From Nitrospirota bacterium (GTDB lineage: Bacteria > Nitrospirota > Thermodesulfovibrionia > UBA6902), in assembly GCA_016214845.1 (NCBI GenBank), contig JACRMS010000026.1:164655-228654 (forward strand): a DNA stretch of 64,000 nucleotides, written 5' to 3'. Below the pieces are notes generated by a model, which was not told where the DNA came from, ran no database searches, and saw only the letters and a list, made by a program, of their open reading frames with translations. The position numbers were made by a program, and so were the translations under genes. Of this stretch, positions 8,471 through 16,794 are shown in pieces (position 1 is the stretch's first letter; every line of letters begins with the position of its first letter).

Positions 8471-9310
8471 TCATTCAGGTTTAATTATAACTCCTGCCGA
8501 ATATAACACATTCATCTCAAGCCGTATTCCTTCAGTGCCTGAGAGACATTCAATCTCTCTCAGATGTTCTCTTCTGAATCTTTCCAGATCTTTCGGAGTG
8601 AGGCTGCTTACAAACCGGCGAAGACCGGCATTCCATACTATGTCCCACCACTGACCGGCATCTGTAAGATAATAGCTTATATCTTTTGTGTTGACGCGAA
8701 CTTCGGATAAACCGGCCTTTTCAAAAAGAGCAGCACACTCTTCCTGTGTTGAAAGACGCCGCCACGTGGGAGGCGTCTCCACTCCGAATTTTTCTATTCG
8801 TTCAAAAAACATATCTACCTGGGGAGAAAACGTCCCGCCTTGAAAACTCGTCGCAAGGACCCTGCCGCCGGGTTTCACTTTTTCCATGACTCGGCGAAGC
8901 ATACCTTCCATGTCCTCAACAAAAAAGATGCTGAAGGAAAACACGGCAGCGTCAAAATTGTTTTCCGGAAAATCAAGTGCCTGCATGTCCATAGAAAGCA
9001 GATCAATATTGCGGATGTCTCTTTCCTCGATCTTTGCCTTTGCTCGCGCAAGCATTCCCTCTGAAAAGTCGATCCCCGTGACCCTCCCCTGCGGCAAGAC
9101 AGCGGCAAGCGCCATCGCGGCATGGCCCGTGCCGGTTGCGACATCGAGCACATGTTCATCGCCTTTCAGATTTAGATACTCTGAAAGATGTTTGGCGCTT
9201 TCAGGGAAGAAACGCAACGCGGGATTGTCATAGCCCACAGCCACGCTATTAAAAGCCTCCCTGAGCTTCTTTTTCATTTCCTGTTCCTGAGATTCATTAT
9301 TATCAGACAT
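8471..9310 (-). CDS. class I SAM-dependent methyltransferase (UbiE/MenG-like)
   Basis: The 279-residue protein has the Rossmann methyltransferase motif I (VLDVATGTGHAA, about residues 58-69), motif II with an acidic ribose-binding residue (GIDFSEGM), and a Methyltransf_11-type core. The C-terminal third is a substrate lid. It is the last gene of a - strand series (hypothetical, CGGC protein, cupin, this gene) with short spacers, and a GGAGGA ribosome site supports the start. The substrate is unknown; UbiE likeness reflects the fold only. Confidence 0.8.
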   Translation of the reverse strand: MSDNNESQEQEMKKKLREAFNSVAVGYDNPALRFFPESAKHLSEYLNLKGDEHVLDVATGTGHAAMALAAVLPQGRVTGIDFSEGMLARAKAKIEERDIRNIDLLSMDMQALDFPENNFDAAVFSFSIFFVEDMEGMLRRVMEKVKPGGRVLATSFQGGTFSPQVDMFFERIEKFGVETPPTWRRLSTQEECAALFEKAGLSEVRVNTKDISYYLTDAGQWWDIVWNAGLRRFVSSLTPKDLERFRREHLREIECLSGTEGIRLEMNVLYSAGVIIKPE

Positions 9311-9332
9311 CTACTCAGTCCTCCACTTACAT

Positions 9333-9665
9333 TTATAAGAACTCTTTCCTCACCGGCGACCATGCGTCCACGGCTCTGCAGGGCTTGCTGCCTGTGGAGG
9401 CAGAATGAATAATGTTTGATGGAATGGCTATTACTTCACCGGATTTCAAAGCAACGGTCTTTCCTTCATAGGCAAAAGTCAGCTCCCCCTCCAGTATGAG
9501 AGTGATCTGCTCCGCCTCATGCGAATGCTCCGGGAATTTGGTGTCCGGCTCCATTTCGAAATAAGTTAGCATCGCCTTTTCCAGACCGACAGCCCACATC
9601 TTCGCACCGGGGACGTTAGGTTTTAATGATAACGCATTGGCGTTGTATACTTTGATTTTCTTCAT
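9333..9665 (-). CDS. cupin-domain protein
   Basis: This 110-residue single-domain cupin has a PEHSHEAEQITLILEGEL segment, with the two histidines and glutamate that bind metal, and a second motif near PSNIIHSA. Such small cupins act as metal enzymes or small-molecule sensors. It starts seven bases after the CGGC-domain gene and is followed 22 bases later by a methyltransferase, so the three are probably co-transcribed. No substrate can be assigned. Confidence 0.8.
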   Translation of the reverse strand: MKKIKVYNANALSLKPNVPGAKMWAVGLEKAMLTYFEMEPDTKFPEHSHEAEQITLILEGELTFAYEGKTVALKSGEVIAIPSNIIHSASTGSKPCRAVDAWSPVRKEFL

Positions 9666-9671
9666 ATGTCT

Positions 9672-10106
9672 TTAATCCTTTTTTAAAATGACATCCACCA
9701 TTGTTTTCGTGTCCTGGCAAAACAGTTTTTTGATCTTGTCCCTGTATTCCTGAGGGGTGATCTTCTCCTGGTGCGTCCCGATTATAATCTTGATATCCGG
9801 GAATGCCTCCTCTATCGTCTTTTTGTATTTCTCCTGAAACGGGCAAAGCGCCTTCATGCAGAAAGTGAAATGGATCGCATCCACCTTGAATTCGGTCAGT
9901 CCCCGGATACGCTTCAATAATTTATCCGGCCCTGTGAGGGTCGGGCATCCGGGACAGTTGATTATGCCGATGAGGTCCAGCGGCTCATCTTTGGGATAAG
10001 CCTCAAAGGCCCCGGCCCTCTTTCGTAAATCCGCCAGACAACTGACTGACGAACACCCAAGTTCCTGCGTTGCGTTAGAGCATGTTAAAATTCCAATCCT
10101 TGCCAT
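9672..10106 (-). CDS. CGGC-domain-like protein
   Basis: The 144-residue protein begins MARIGILTCSNATQELGC and has cysteines in SSVSCLADL, NCPGCPT and FTFCMKALCPF, the arrangement of the CGGC-domain family. Here the motif reads CPGC instead of CGGC. The cysteine pattern suggests metal or Fe-S binding. Its function is not known in any organism I can name. It shares a short-spaced - strand series with a cupin and a methyltransferase. Confidence 0.75.
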   Translation of the reverse strand: MARIGILTCSNATQELGCSSVSCLADLRKRAGAFEAYPKDEPLDLIGIINCPGCPTLTGPDKLLKRIRGLTEFKVDAIHFTFCMKALCPFQEKYKKTIEEAFPDIKIIIGTHQEKITPQEYRDKIKKLFCQDTKTMVDVILKKD

Positions 10107-10143
10107 TTTATTTCCTCCTTTGATATTTCCAGAACTTTTTCCG

Positions 10144-10428
10144 TCATTTCCGTAAATTTTGAATCTCCCGCGCCATTGAGTCTATATCATAATCGGCAGT
10201 ATCGCTGTCCGTTAAATATTTGTTCTCCCTGCAATATGATGTCAGTTCGTATAATGCGCACCGGAATTCTTCCTTAACGGTTTCCATTTCACCCATACCA
10301 TCGCAGCCTTTCTGCCTTTTTTGAGCAAGCAGATATATATCAGCGTATTCCCGCGCATTGCAAAAAAGTTTTGAGAGATTGACGTCTGTTTGCGTAATCT
10401 CCTTTATTAAATAAAGCAAGGTCGACAT
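10144..10428 (-). CDS. hypothetical protein (94 aa)
   Basis: I do not recognise this 94-residue protein. It is predicted to be mostly helical, is rich in charged residues and has four cysteines. A strong AGGAGG ribosome site precedes the ATG and it lies in the same direction and series as the CGGC-domain gene, which supports it being real. Confidence 0.6.
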   Translation of the reverse strand: MSTLLYLIKEITQTDVNLSKLFCNAREYADIYLLAQKRQKGCDGMGEMETVKEEFRCALYELTSYCRENKYLTDSDTADYDIDSMAREIQNLRK

Positions 10429-10463
10429 ACCGCCTCCTTCTCATTTTATAACAGGCCTCAGTA

Positions 10464-10510
10464 AACCCGGGAGGACGGTCTTAACAAAAGCTAAGAATGT
10501 CCCCCGGGTT
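10464..10510. repeat. long GC-rich hairpin
   Basis: AACCCGGGAGGAC at 10464-10476 pairs with GTCCCCCGGGTT at 10499-10510 with one bulged base, and the loop has a further short CTTA/TAAG pairing. It lies after the AhpD-like gene on the - strand. It could end or slow transcription, but the T run after it is only three bases. Confidence 0.55.
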
Positions 10511-10532
10511 GAGCTTTAATAAATTCCTGATG

Positions 10533-10790
10533 TTAAGAACATCCACAACCCCCGCCTGATGAGACTGGAGCGGCGTTGTCACCTTTTGCCAGGCCCAGCG
10601 CGAGTTTGTCAATTCCGGATGCCGCTCCTTTTCTTACAGCGGTCCCGACCTTGACTGCTTCCGCGATCTCCTGCTCATCCGCCCCGCTTTCTTTGGCCTT
10701 GCCGACATGATACTGTAGACAGGGCTGACAGTTTGCGGTTACAGAAGCGCCGACGGCAATCAGCTCTTTGATACGGATATCGAGTTTCAT
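10533..10790 (-). CDS. AhpD/carboxymuconolactone-decarboxylase-like protein
   Basis: This 85-residue protein carries the AhpD-type redox motif CQPCLQYHVGKA near residue 20 and a short alanine-rich helical core; it ends with a GGGCGCS tail. AhpD-like proteins reduce peroxidase partners through their CxxC pair. The gene lies 55 bases downstream of an ECF sigma factor in the same direction, a pairing seen often for this small CMD family, and has an AGGAGGTGAT ribosome site. A redox sensing or repair role is likely but not proven. Confidence 0.82.
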   Translation of the reverse strand: MKLDIRIKELIAVGASVTANCQPCLQYHVGKAKESGADEQEIAEAVKVGTAVRKGAASGIDKLALGLAKGDNAAPVSSGGGCGCS

Positions 10791-10845
10791 TGTATCACCT
10801 CCTTTTCCATTTAGACGAAAAACAGAAAAGAAAGGATACAGAATA

Positions 10846-11448
10846 TTATTTGCTCCGGAATTTCAAAAAAGTATTCTTCCTGTCACAGGCAAATTCATTA
10901 CGTTCATCCCTGTAAAAATCGCAATGAGACTCAAGAGCTTTTTTCAGCATGGCGCGGGCACGGTGCAGCCTTATCTTGACCGTATCAAGGCCCAGGCCGA
11001 GGACATCGGCGATCTCTTTATTCTTTAATTCTTCCAATTCCCCAAGCACGATAACAGTCCTGTAGTCCAGCGGCAGGTTATTGACGATGTCCCGGATACA
11101 CTCATTCATTTCCTTACGGATAAACTGCCGGTCAGGCTGCAGGACCTTTTCGCCTGCAAGAATATCGTCCTCAAGGACTGGGCCATCATCTCCGGTTGAT
11201 CGAGTGTTCTGATCATTTTGGAACCGGGTACTGCGCAGCTTATCCAGGGCAGTATTTGTAGCGATACGATATATCCACGTGGAAATTTGAGATTTCCCCT
11301 TGAAATCCTTCAATGAATTACTGACCTTGAGAAAAACATCCTGTGACAATTCTTCAGCCACACTCCTGTCAAAAAAGCGCATGAGATACCTGAGTATTTT
11401 ATGCTTATGCTTCTCATAGATCTGATGGAATTCGAGTTCATTCGTCAT
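10846..11448 (-). CDS. ECF-type RNA polymerase sigma-70 factor
   Basis: The 200-residue protein has sigma region 2 (about residues 10-75, with ELSQDVFLKV and STWIYRIATN) and region 4 (about residues 125-170, with a KNKEIADVLGLGLDTVKIRL helix-turn-helix). The last 25 residues, including CDFYRDERN and ACDRK, form a short cysteine-bearing tail that recurs in sigma factors paired with AhpD-like genes. No anti-sigma gene is adjacent, so the AhpD-like protein or the tail itself may control activity; this is inference. It lies between an upstream metallo-hydrolase gene and the AhpD-like gene. Confidence 0.88.
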   Translation of the reverse strand: MTNELEFHQIYEKHKHKILRYLMRFFDRSVAEELSQDVFLKVSNSLKDFKGKSQISTWIYRIATNTALDKLRSTRFQNDQNTRSTGDDGPVLEDDILAGEKVLQPDRQFIRKEMNECIRDIVNNLPLDYRTVIVLGELEELKNKEIADVLGLGLDTVKIRLHRARAMLKKALESHCDFYRDERNEFACDRKNTFLKFRSK

Positions 11449-11477
11449 ATGAGTAATCTTGCTTGTATCTCCTGGTC

Positions 11478-12410
11478 CTATTTCTTCAAATATTTCATCT
11501 GTATATTGGCAGGGATCATTGACTCGCCTTCGGGCCTCGAAGGCAGGGATTTCTTGATCTCTGACGCGATCTGCGCGGCATCGCCGGAGTTTGCGGCTAA
11601 TTCCTTTGCCTTTTTATCAAAGGAGATCAGATAATTCTTCATGTCTTCTATATCTTTTTTGCCCGATACCGGCCCGTGTCCGGGGATTATCGTTACATCG
11701 CCCATTGATGAGATATGGTCAAGGACCTTGACCCAGCCGTCAATATCTCCGTCGGCCATAAAGGGATGATACCCTGTAAACAGGATGTCGCCGGCAAACA
11801 CTATCTTTTTGTCCGGCAGACAAACCATTATGCTGTCATTTGTATGTGAAGCGCCATGAAAAATTAGCTCCACTTTCTGGTTACCGAGATCGATTTCCAT
11901 CCTGTCGCTGAAGGTCAGCGCTGGATACGCGATCATGGTCCCTTCCATGTCTTTATCTGTAAGGCCGTATACCTTTGCATTCTTTAACGCGGCCTCGCCC
12001 TGCTTCTCCATATTCAGTTTGCAATTTTCATGAGAAATAATGACCGCCCCGAATTTTTCAAACTCTGAATTGCCGAATGTATGGTCCAGGTGAGAATGGG
12101 TATTGACAACATATTTCATGGGCTTGTCCGAGACCGCGCGAATGTCCCTGATGAAGCTCTGCGCCTCTTTTGCGGATATAAGCGTGTCAATTACGAGAAT
12201 GCCCTTCTCTCCGATAACGATCCCGGAGTTTGCGCCGAAACTGTTTGCGGGAGAACCCTGTTTTACGTCAGCATACGAATAAACATTGCCGGCGATCTTT
12301 GTTAATCCGCCCTGCGCTGTTGCTGCCGGTACGAATGTCAGTGAGTAAATAAGTGCAAATACAATTACGCTCAGAACAGTAAACCTTCCTCTTGAAAATT
12401 CTTTCTTCAT
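11478..12410 (-). CDS. exported metallo-beta-lactamase-fold hydrolase
   Basis: The 310-residue protein begins with a signal peptide of about 32 residues ending near TAQGG, then a metallo-beta-lactamase fold. The metal motif THSHLDHTFGN is near residue 105, and later motif residues are seen at GASHTNDS, FAGDI and IPGHG. It belongs to the broad MBL-fold hydrolase group, some members of which are quinoprotein-relay or beta-lactamase-like. The substrate is unknown. It is transcribed towards the ECF sigma gene with a 29-base gap and may be in its operon. Confidence 0.85.
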   Translation of the reverse strand: MKKEFSRGRFTVLSVIVFALIYSLTFVPAATAQGGLTKIAGNVYSYADVKQGSPANSFGANSGIVIGEKGILVIDTLISAKEAQSFIRDIRAVSDKPMKYVVNTHSHLDHTFGNSEFEKFGAVIISHENCKLNMEKQGEAALKNAKVYGLTDKDMEGTMIAYPALTFSDRMEIDLGNQKVELIFHGASHTNDSIMVCLPDKKIVFAGDILFTGYHPFMADGDIDGWVKVLDHISSMGDVTIIPGHGPVSGKKDIEDMKNYLISFDKKAKELAANSGDAAQIASEIKKSLPSRPEGESMIPANIQMKYLKK

Positions 12411-12513
12411 CTTTCCTCCTTATTTAAGATTGCTTCATCATATGATGTTTGGATTTAAAACCCGGCCCTCTATTTTATCACCTCCCTTTAGAATTCAACA
12501 TTCCCGTTACCAG

Positions 12514-13407
12514 TCACCCGTCACTTTTATTCTTTGCCCCCAGTATCACCATTACAACCCCGGCAAGGATTATAAGCATTGCTGAAATACCGGTTGCCGT
12601 GATCTGCTCACCTGCAAGCCAAACTCCCAATATGACTGCGATAACGGGATTGACGTATGCATAGCTCGTTGCAAGCGAGGGACGCACTTTATCGAGCAGA
12701 TACATGTATGCAATGAATCCCACCAGCGATCCGAAGACCGCAAGATATATAACTGCCGCTACCGAATGCCACGTTGGGACCCCGCTCACTCTCTCGCCTG
12801 CAAGCAGACTTACGGCAAGCACAAGCACCCCGCCGGTTATCATCTCAGCCGCGCTTGCCATCATCCCCGAAGGAAGGGATATGCGTCTGCTCCACACGGA
12901 ACCGAATGACCAGGAGACGGCCGAGATCATCAATGCGATCGCCCCGATCGGGTTGGCCTTAAGGTCAGCTTCAAAATTCAGGACCGCCACTCCGGCAAGT
13001 CCCAGGATAAGCCCGGCCCATTCAAGACGCGATGGTCTGTGCCCCCAGATCGCTGAAAATATAACTGTCCACAGAGGCACAGTCGCGATCAAAAGCGCCG
13101 CAAGTCCGGACCCAATCCATTGTTCGGCAAACGCAACTCCGCCGCCACCGCCTAACAGTAAAAGTCCTCCGATCAATGTCGCATTTAACCACTGGGAACG
13201 GTCAGGCGTACAGACACCTTTCATCCTCAGGAATACATAAAGTCCTGCCCCCGCCGCAAGAAACCGCACCCCCATCATGAAAAAGGGAGGGAAGTCCTTC
13301 AGCGCCACCCGTATCGCCAGGTATGTCGAGCTCCAGAATATATAAACCGCAAGCAGCGCAATTATTACCCTGGCCTTTACATCTCCTCTGATCGCTTTTA
13401 AAACCAT
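12514..13407 (-). CDS. EamA/DMT-family transporter (YedA-like)
   Basis: This 297-residue inner-membrane protein has about ten hydrophobic segments arranged as two EamA repeats. The first contains YIFWSSTYLAIRVALKDFPP and the second an AVSWSFGSVWSRR loop. Members of the YedA/RhaT superfamily export amino acids or other small metabolites. There is no specific substrate clue in the neighbourhood. Confidence 0.85.
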   Translation of the reverse strand: MVLKAIRGDVKARVIIALLAVYIFWSSTYLAIRVALKDFPPFFMMGVRFLAAGAGLYVFLRMKGVCTPDRSQWLNATLIGGLLLLGGGGGVAFAEQWIGSGLAALLIATVPLWTVIFSAIWGHRPSRLEWAGLILGLAGVAVLNFEADLKANPIGAIALMISAVSWSFGSVWSRRISLPSGMMASAAEMITGGVLVLAVSLLAGERVSGVPTWHSVAAVIYLAVFGSLVGFIAYMYLLDKVRPSLATSYAYVNPVIAVILGVWLAGEQITATGISAMLIILAGVVMVILGAKNKSDG

Positions 13408-13431
13408 ATTGAATCTCTCAGTGTGTCAATG

Positions 13432-13460
13432 GTAGGGGCGGGTTTGAAACCCGCCCCTAC
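13432..13460. repeat. perfect palindromic repeat overlapping a stop codon
   Basis: The arms GTAGGGGCGGGTTT (13432-13445) and AAACCCGCCCCTAC (13447-13460) are perfectly complementary with a one-base centre. The right arm supplies the TAG stop of the methyltransferase at 13457, so the element reaches into that gene's 3' end. It could act as a transcript-end hairpin. Confidence 0.75.
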
Positions 13461-14227
13461 TTATCCGCAAAGGCAAAGAGCCTTCTGAAATTAAACTCTA
13501 TCCCGCGTTTCGTTCTATAGTTCTCAAATCCCATCGCGAATGCATATTTAAAACGCTCCTGCTTCTTCTCCGACAAAGGGGCAAGATACGGTCTCAGCGC
13601 TGCTGAAACTCCCCATTTAAGCACATCATTGATGCTGTCAAACAGGAGAACATAATCTTTGTAAGAGACATTGATATTACCAAAGCCCGCGTCTTTGAGA
13701 AAACCATACAGCTCTTCCTTCAACGGAAAACGCCACGGCGATTCCATCCTGTTGAATTTCTCATCAAGACCGAGAGCTGCGATAGCGCTTTGTATATTTT
13801 CCGACAACGTCCAGCAAAAGTCCTTTGCGGGCATTTGGACCGCAAGCCTACCGTAAGGTTTTAACGCCCTGTGTGCGCGGGCAACCACATCCTCCTGCTC
13901 TTTTATCCACTGCAGCGCGGAATTGGAAAATACAAGATCAAACTCTTTTTCGAAATCCATGGACTGTGCCGGAATTTTCAGCAGATGCATATTGCCGAGA
14001 TCAGCAGACACTTCCCTCGCTTTTGAAAGCATCTCATCCGACGGGTCAATGCCGATGACATTTCCCCTTGCGGCAAGACGCGCAAGTTCAACCGTAAGCT
14101 TTCCGGTGCCGCAGCCGAGGTCGAGTACGCAATCATCTTCTCTCACCTTTGCCCTATCAATCAGTTCCATGCCTGCGTCGATCTGCGGGGCATGTGTCAG
14201 GTCATACTGCTCTGCGTCCCATTTCAT
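13457..14227 (-). CDS. class I SAM-dependent methyltransferase (BioC/Tam-like)
   Basis: The product is about 256 residues with methyltransferase motif I (VLDLGCGTGKLT, about residues 34-45) and a SNSALQWI segment typical of the BioC/trans-aconitate methyltransferase group. I chose the ATG at 14227 because GGAGGT lies six bases upstream; a longer frame from 14254 would read through that ribosome site. A hairpin leader with a terminator lies just upstream, so expression is probably controlled by attenuation. The stop codon lies inside a palindromic repeat. The substrate is unknown. Confidence 0.82.
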   Translation of the reverse strand: MKWDAEQYDLTHAPQIDAGMELIDRAKVREDDCVLDLGCGTGKLTVELARLAARGNVIGIDPSDEMLSKAREVSADLGNMHLLKIPAQSMDFEKEFDLVFSNSALQWIKEQEDVVARAHRALKPYGRLAVQMPAKDFCWTLSENIQSAIAALGLDEKFNRMESPWRFPLKEELYGFLKDAGFGNINVSYKDYVLLFDSINDVLKWGVSAALRPYLAPLSEKKQERFKYAFAMGFENYRTKRGIEFNFRRLFAFADK

Positions 14228-14240
14228 GGCACACCTCCAA

Positions 14241-14348
14241 AATAAAAAAGCCACGGAAATTGTTCCGTGGCTTTTGAAGTTTTCTTATTATCCGGCTAAC
14301 AGTTAATAGAACTCCTCCTCAGCCACGGCATTAATATGCCATGCGGCT
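14241..14348 (-). promoter_or_regulatory. candidate transcription attenuator / orphan riboswitch-like leader
   Basis: Read on the - strand, 14348 to 14321 forms a hairpin with stems AGCC/GGCT and ATGGCAT/ATGCCGT around ATTA and a two-base bulge. At 14272 to 14249 a terminator hairpin (AGCCACGGAA/TTCCGTGGCT) is followed by a T-rich tract. The 3' arm of the first hairpin (CCGTGGCT) can instead pair with the 5' arm of the terminator (AGCCACGG), giving mutually exclusive antiterminator and terminator forms. This is the design of a riboswitch or attenuator for the methyltransferase gene. The sensing part does not match a class I recognise. Confidence 0.55.
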
Positions 14349-14453
14349 TTAAGATTAAGGACTATCCTGACTGTCATCGGATTAGTGAAAAACATGTTTT
14401 AAGTATAGGCCAACTTATTTCCCATGTCAAGAATTTTTTTCAAAATGAATTTT

Positions 14454-15647
14454 TTATAACGTCTTCAACCTTGAAAATTCTTTAAGCGACCTCGAAACAC
14501 AGTCCTCTATCGCCATGCCGTCAAAATAATTCCCGGTCAGCAAAAGCCTTTTCCCAGCGATCACGCTGTCGATCATGCCGGTCAGCTTCTCATGACCAGC
14601 CCTGAGTGAAGGCACTACACTCTCTCTTGATGCGACATGCATAATGTCTTCGCGCTTTATTCCAAGCACCTCGCTGATGCGCTTCAGCTTGGCGTCATGG
14701 TCCATGATGCCCGGTTTGAAATGAAAGGTGAAACCGCGGTACATGTCATGGTGAACAATGTCCCTGGAGACTACGGAGAAAAAATTATCTCCAAGCGGGA
14801 TGAGCCCGGCGCAGGGGGCCATGCGGACCGTTTCCCTTTTCACTGCCACACCAACGGATTCAACCCGCGCCTCCCTGATCTGTGACAGGTATACAGAGAC
14901 ATCAGGGAATGACGCGGACAGGAGCCGCGCAGCAGCAGAAGGCGGTATTGCCAATGCGAGATTCCGTGACTCATATGTGCTGCCGTCTGTAGTCATGATT
15001 GCAAAGACGTCTTTATCAAAACTGATGTCACGGGTTTCCTTTCCGGTCATGACAGTTATATCTTTCTGCGAGACAATCGAATCCGTGATGGTCTGGATGC
15101 CGTTGTCCAGAGAAAATTTACGCATGATATCCTTTCTGCGGGGACGCTTTTTAAAAAGCATATCGGACGGGAAATCATCAGCGGCCTGACAGATCACGGC
15201 GCTGAGCGAAGGCGAAAGGACTTTTTCATAGTTATTGCTCCCGACGATCTTTGAATAATAGGACCTGATGCTCTGCCCTTCTTTTTTGAGAGTAAAAAGT
15301 TTCGGCACTGACAATAACAGCTCCACAAAATCAAGCTGAGAAGGAATGGATGTTATCCTGTTATCGGCAAGCATCCTGAAAGACACCTTTTCACGCTGGA
15401 TAATCCGGCTGATAGCGCCGCTCTCTTCCAGAACACGAATGAGGTTGCAGTAGGAATTGTAACAGGTGTGGGCCCCGAGTTCTATCCAGAACCCATCAGT
15501 ACCTTCAAAGCGCTGCGAATGAAACGTGCCCCCTGCCCTGTCACTTTTTTCCAGCACGAGGGTTTTAAATCCCGCCCTGGCGCAATAATGCGCAAGGCTC
15601 AACCCGCTGATACCGGCGCCTACGATTACAATGTCAAAGTTATTCAT
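14454..15647 (-). CDS. FAD-dependent oxidoreductase, protoporphyrinogen-oxidase/amine-oxidase-like
   Basis: This 397-residue flavoprotein opens with the FAD-binding GAGISGLSLAHYCARAG motif (about residues 9-25) and an EKSDRAGGT segment, as in PPOX (HemY), phytoene desaturase and amine oxidases. A C-terminal GNYFDGMAIEDCV segment matches the HemY-type FAD-binding end. It is shorter than typical HemY (about 450 residues) and no other haem gene is nearby, so haem synthesis is only one possibility. Confidence 0.75.
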   Translation of the reverse strand: MNNFDIVIVGAGISGLSLAHYCARAGFKTLVLEKSDRAGGTFHSQRFEGTDGFWIELGAHTCYNSYCNLIRVLEESGAISRIIQREKVSFRMLADNRITSIPSQLDFVELLLSVPKLFTLKKEGQSIRSYYSKIVGSNNYEKVLSPSLSAVICQAADDFPSDMLFKKRPRRKDIMRKFSLDNGIQTITDSIVSQKDITVMTGKETRDISFDKDVFAIMTTDGSTYESRNLALAIPPSAAARLLSASFPDVSVYLSQIREARVESVGVAVKRETVRMAPCAGLIPLGDNFFSVVSRDIVHHDMYRGFTFHFKPGIMDHDAKLKRISEVLGIKREDIMHVASRESVVPSLRAGHEKLTGMIDSVIAGKRLLLTGNYFDGMAIEDCVSRSLKEFSRLKTL

Positions 15648-15886
15648 AGAGAACTCCGTTCCAATGGTTGCTGAAATGGAAGGCTGCGGAAGAATTTCTA
15701 TACGACACCTTTAAAAGCAGAGGGCAAAGAGCAGAGTGCATAGAGTAAAAGGCATGAATACTATTGCCCTGAAGCAAAAATGTAATAAGTCGTTTGTCGA
15801 TTATAGAAATTCTGTAGCAGGTTTTCATTTCAGCCCCATATATACTAAATATGTTTGTTGACTTATAACCTCTCAGACATTTTACA
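15648..15886. other. intergenic spacer with repeat remnants
   Basis: I see no credible gene here. The right part (about 15715-15750) contains GCAGAGGGCAAAGAGCAGAG, a repeat type also found near 53150-53190 and inside fliH. The left part has GTTCCAATGGTTGCTGAAATG, matched with one substitution at about 56700. Confidence 0.6.
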
Positions 15887-16687
15887 TCATTTGCGTGCTT
15901 CAACATAGACGCTGACCACATAATCATCGAGGGATTCACCTTTACCCAAGCTGTTTAAGATCGCCCTGCCGATGGGGTCTTTTGTGTCCGGGTCGATGCA
16001 GGCCGAAGAACCTTTGACGGTCACTTTAACATTTTTAAATCCAGCGTCCTTAACTAATTTTTTATAGTCTTCGACAAGTATTGCTCCGCCTACACAGCCG
16101 ACATATGCCCCCATGCTTTTTTTGATCTTCGATGAGAGACTTTTCTTCAGGGCGATATCCGAAATTGCAATTCTGCCGCCGCGCCTTAAGACCCTCTTCA
16201 CCTCATGGAGGACCTTTTCTTTATCAGAAGAGAGATTGATGACGCAATTGGAAATAACAACGTCCACGGTATTATCTCCGGCAGGAAGGTTCTCAATCTC
16301 CCCAAGCCTGAATTCCACATTTTTGAATTTATTTTTCCGGGCATTCTCCCTTGCCTTCTCGATCATCTCAGGCGTCATGTCCACGCCAATGACCTTTCCG
16401 CTCCGGCCCGCATTCTTTGCCGCGAGGAAACAGTCAAATCCCGCGCCTGCCCCGAGATCAAGGACTGTTTCGCCTTTTTTGATACTTGCGAGCGCCGTCG
16501 GGTTCCCGCAGCTAAGCCCCAGGTTGGCATCTTCCGGAATAACGTTCAATTCCTTTTCCGAATAGCCGATGCCTTTGGCAAATTCCCTTGCGTCCGGCCC
16601 GCAGGCGCCGCAGCCGCAGCCCTTTTGCTCCTTGGCGATCCTGCCATAGGATTCTCTAACGACTTTCTTGATTTCAATTGATTTCAT
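15887..16687 (-). CDS. arsM: arsenite S-adenosylmethionine methyltransferase
   Basis: The roughly 266-residue product matches ArsM, which methylates As(III) using SAM. Visible features are an N-terminal CGCGAC cluster, the ArsM-type NLGLSCGNP cysteine near residue 60, the SAM motif VLDLGAGAGFD around residue 74, the SNCVINL cysteine, and a late VGCVGGA cysteine; the conserved cysteines bind arsenic. I chose the ATG at 16687 because GGAGGAA lies just upstream, not the longer frame from 16732. It is divergent from the phosphoglycerate mutase-like gene. An ArsR gene lies far away at 61191. Confidence 0.88.
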   Translation of the reverse strand: MKSIEIKKVVRESYGRIAKEQKGCGCGACGPDAREFAKGIGYSEKELNVIPEDANLGLSCGNPTALASIKKGETVLDLGAGAGFDCFLAAKNAGRSGKVIGVDMTPEMIEKARENARKNKFKNVEFRLGEIENLPAGDNTVDVVISNCVINLSSDKEKVLHEVKRVLRRGGRIAISDIALKKSLSSKIKKSMGAYVGCVGGAILVEDYKKLVKDAGFKNVKVTVKGSSACIDPDTKDPIGRAILNSLGKGESLDDYVVSVYVEARK

Positions 16688-16794
16688 TTCGTAGCTTCCT
16701 CCTCGCTTGTTCCTGCACCTCGCCGTCTTCACTTTTGTAAAGCGGAAAGGTTAATATAAACTCTATTTTACAGGGGAGTTTAAAAAAAACAACT

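Noticed and set aside
12704..13240. 178-codon frame on the + strand inside the EamA transporter gene
   Set aside because: Antisense shadow of a clear membrane-protein gene, with Pro/Ser-rich sequence and no family signal.
15640..15939. 99-codon open frame on the - strand between the flavoprotein and arsM
   Set aside because: It overlaps both flanking genes, has no ribosome site and contains repeat remnants; composition is not coding-like.
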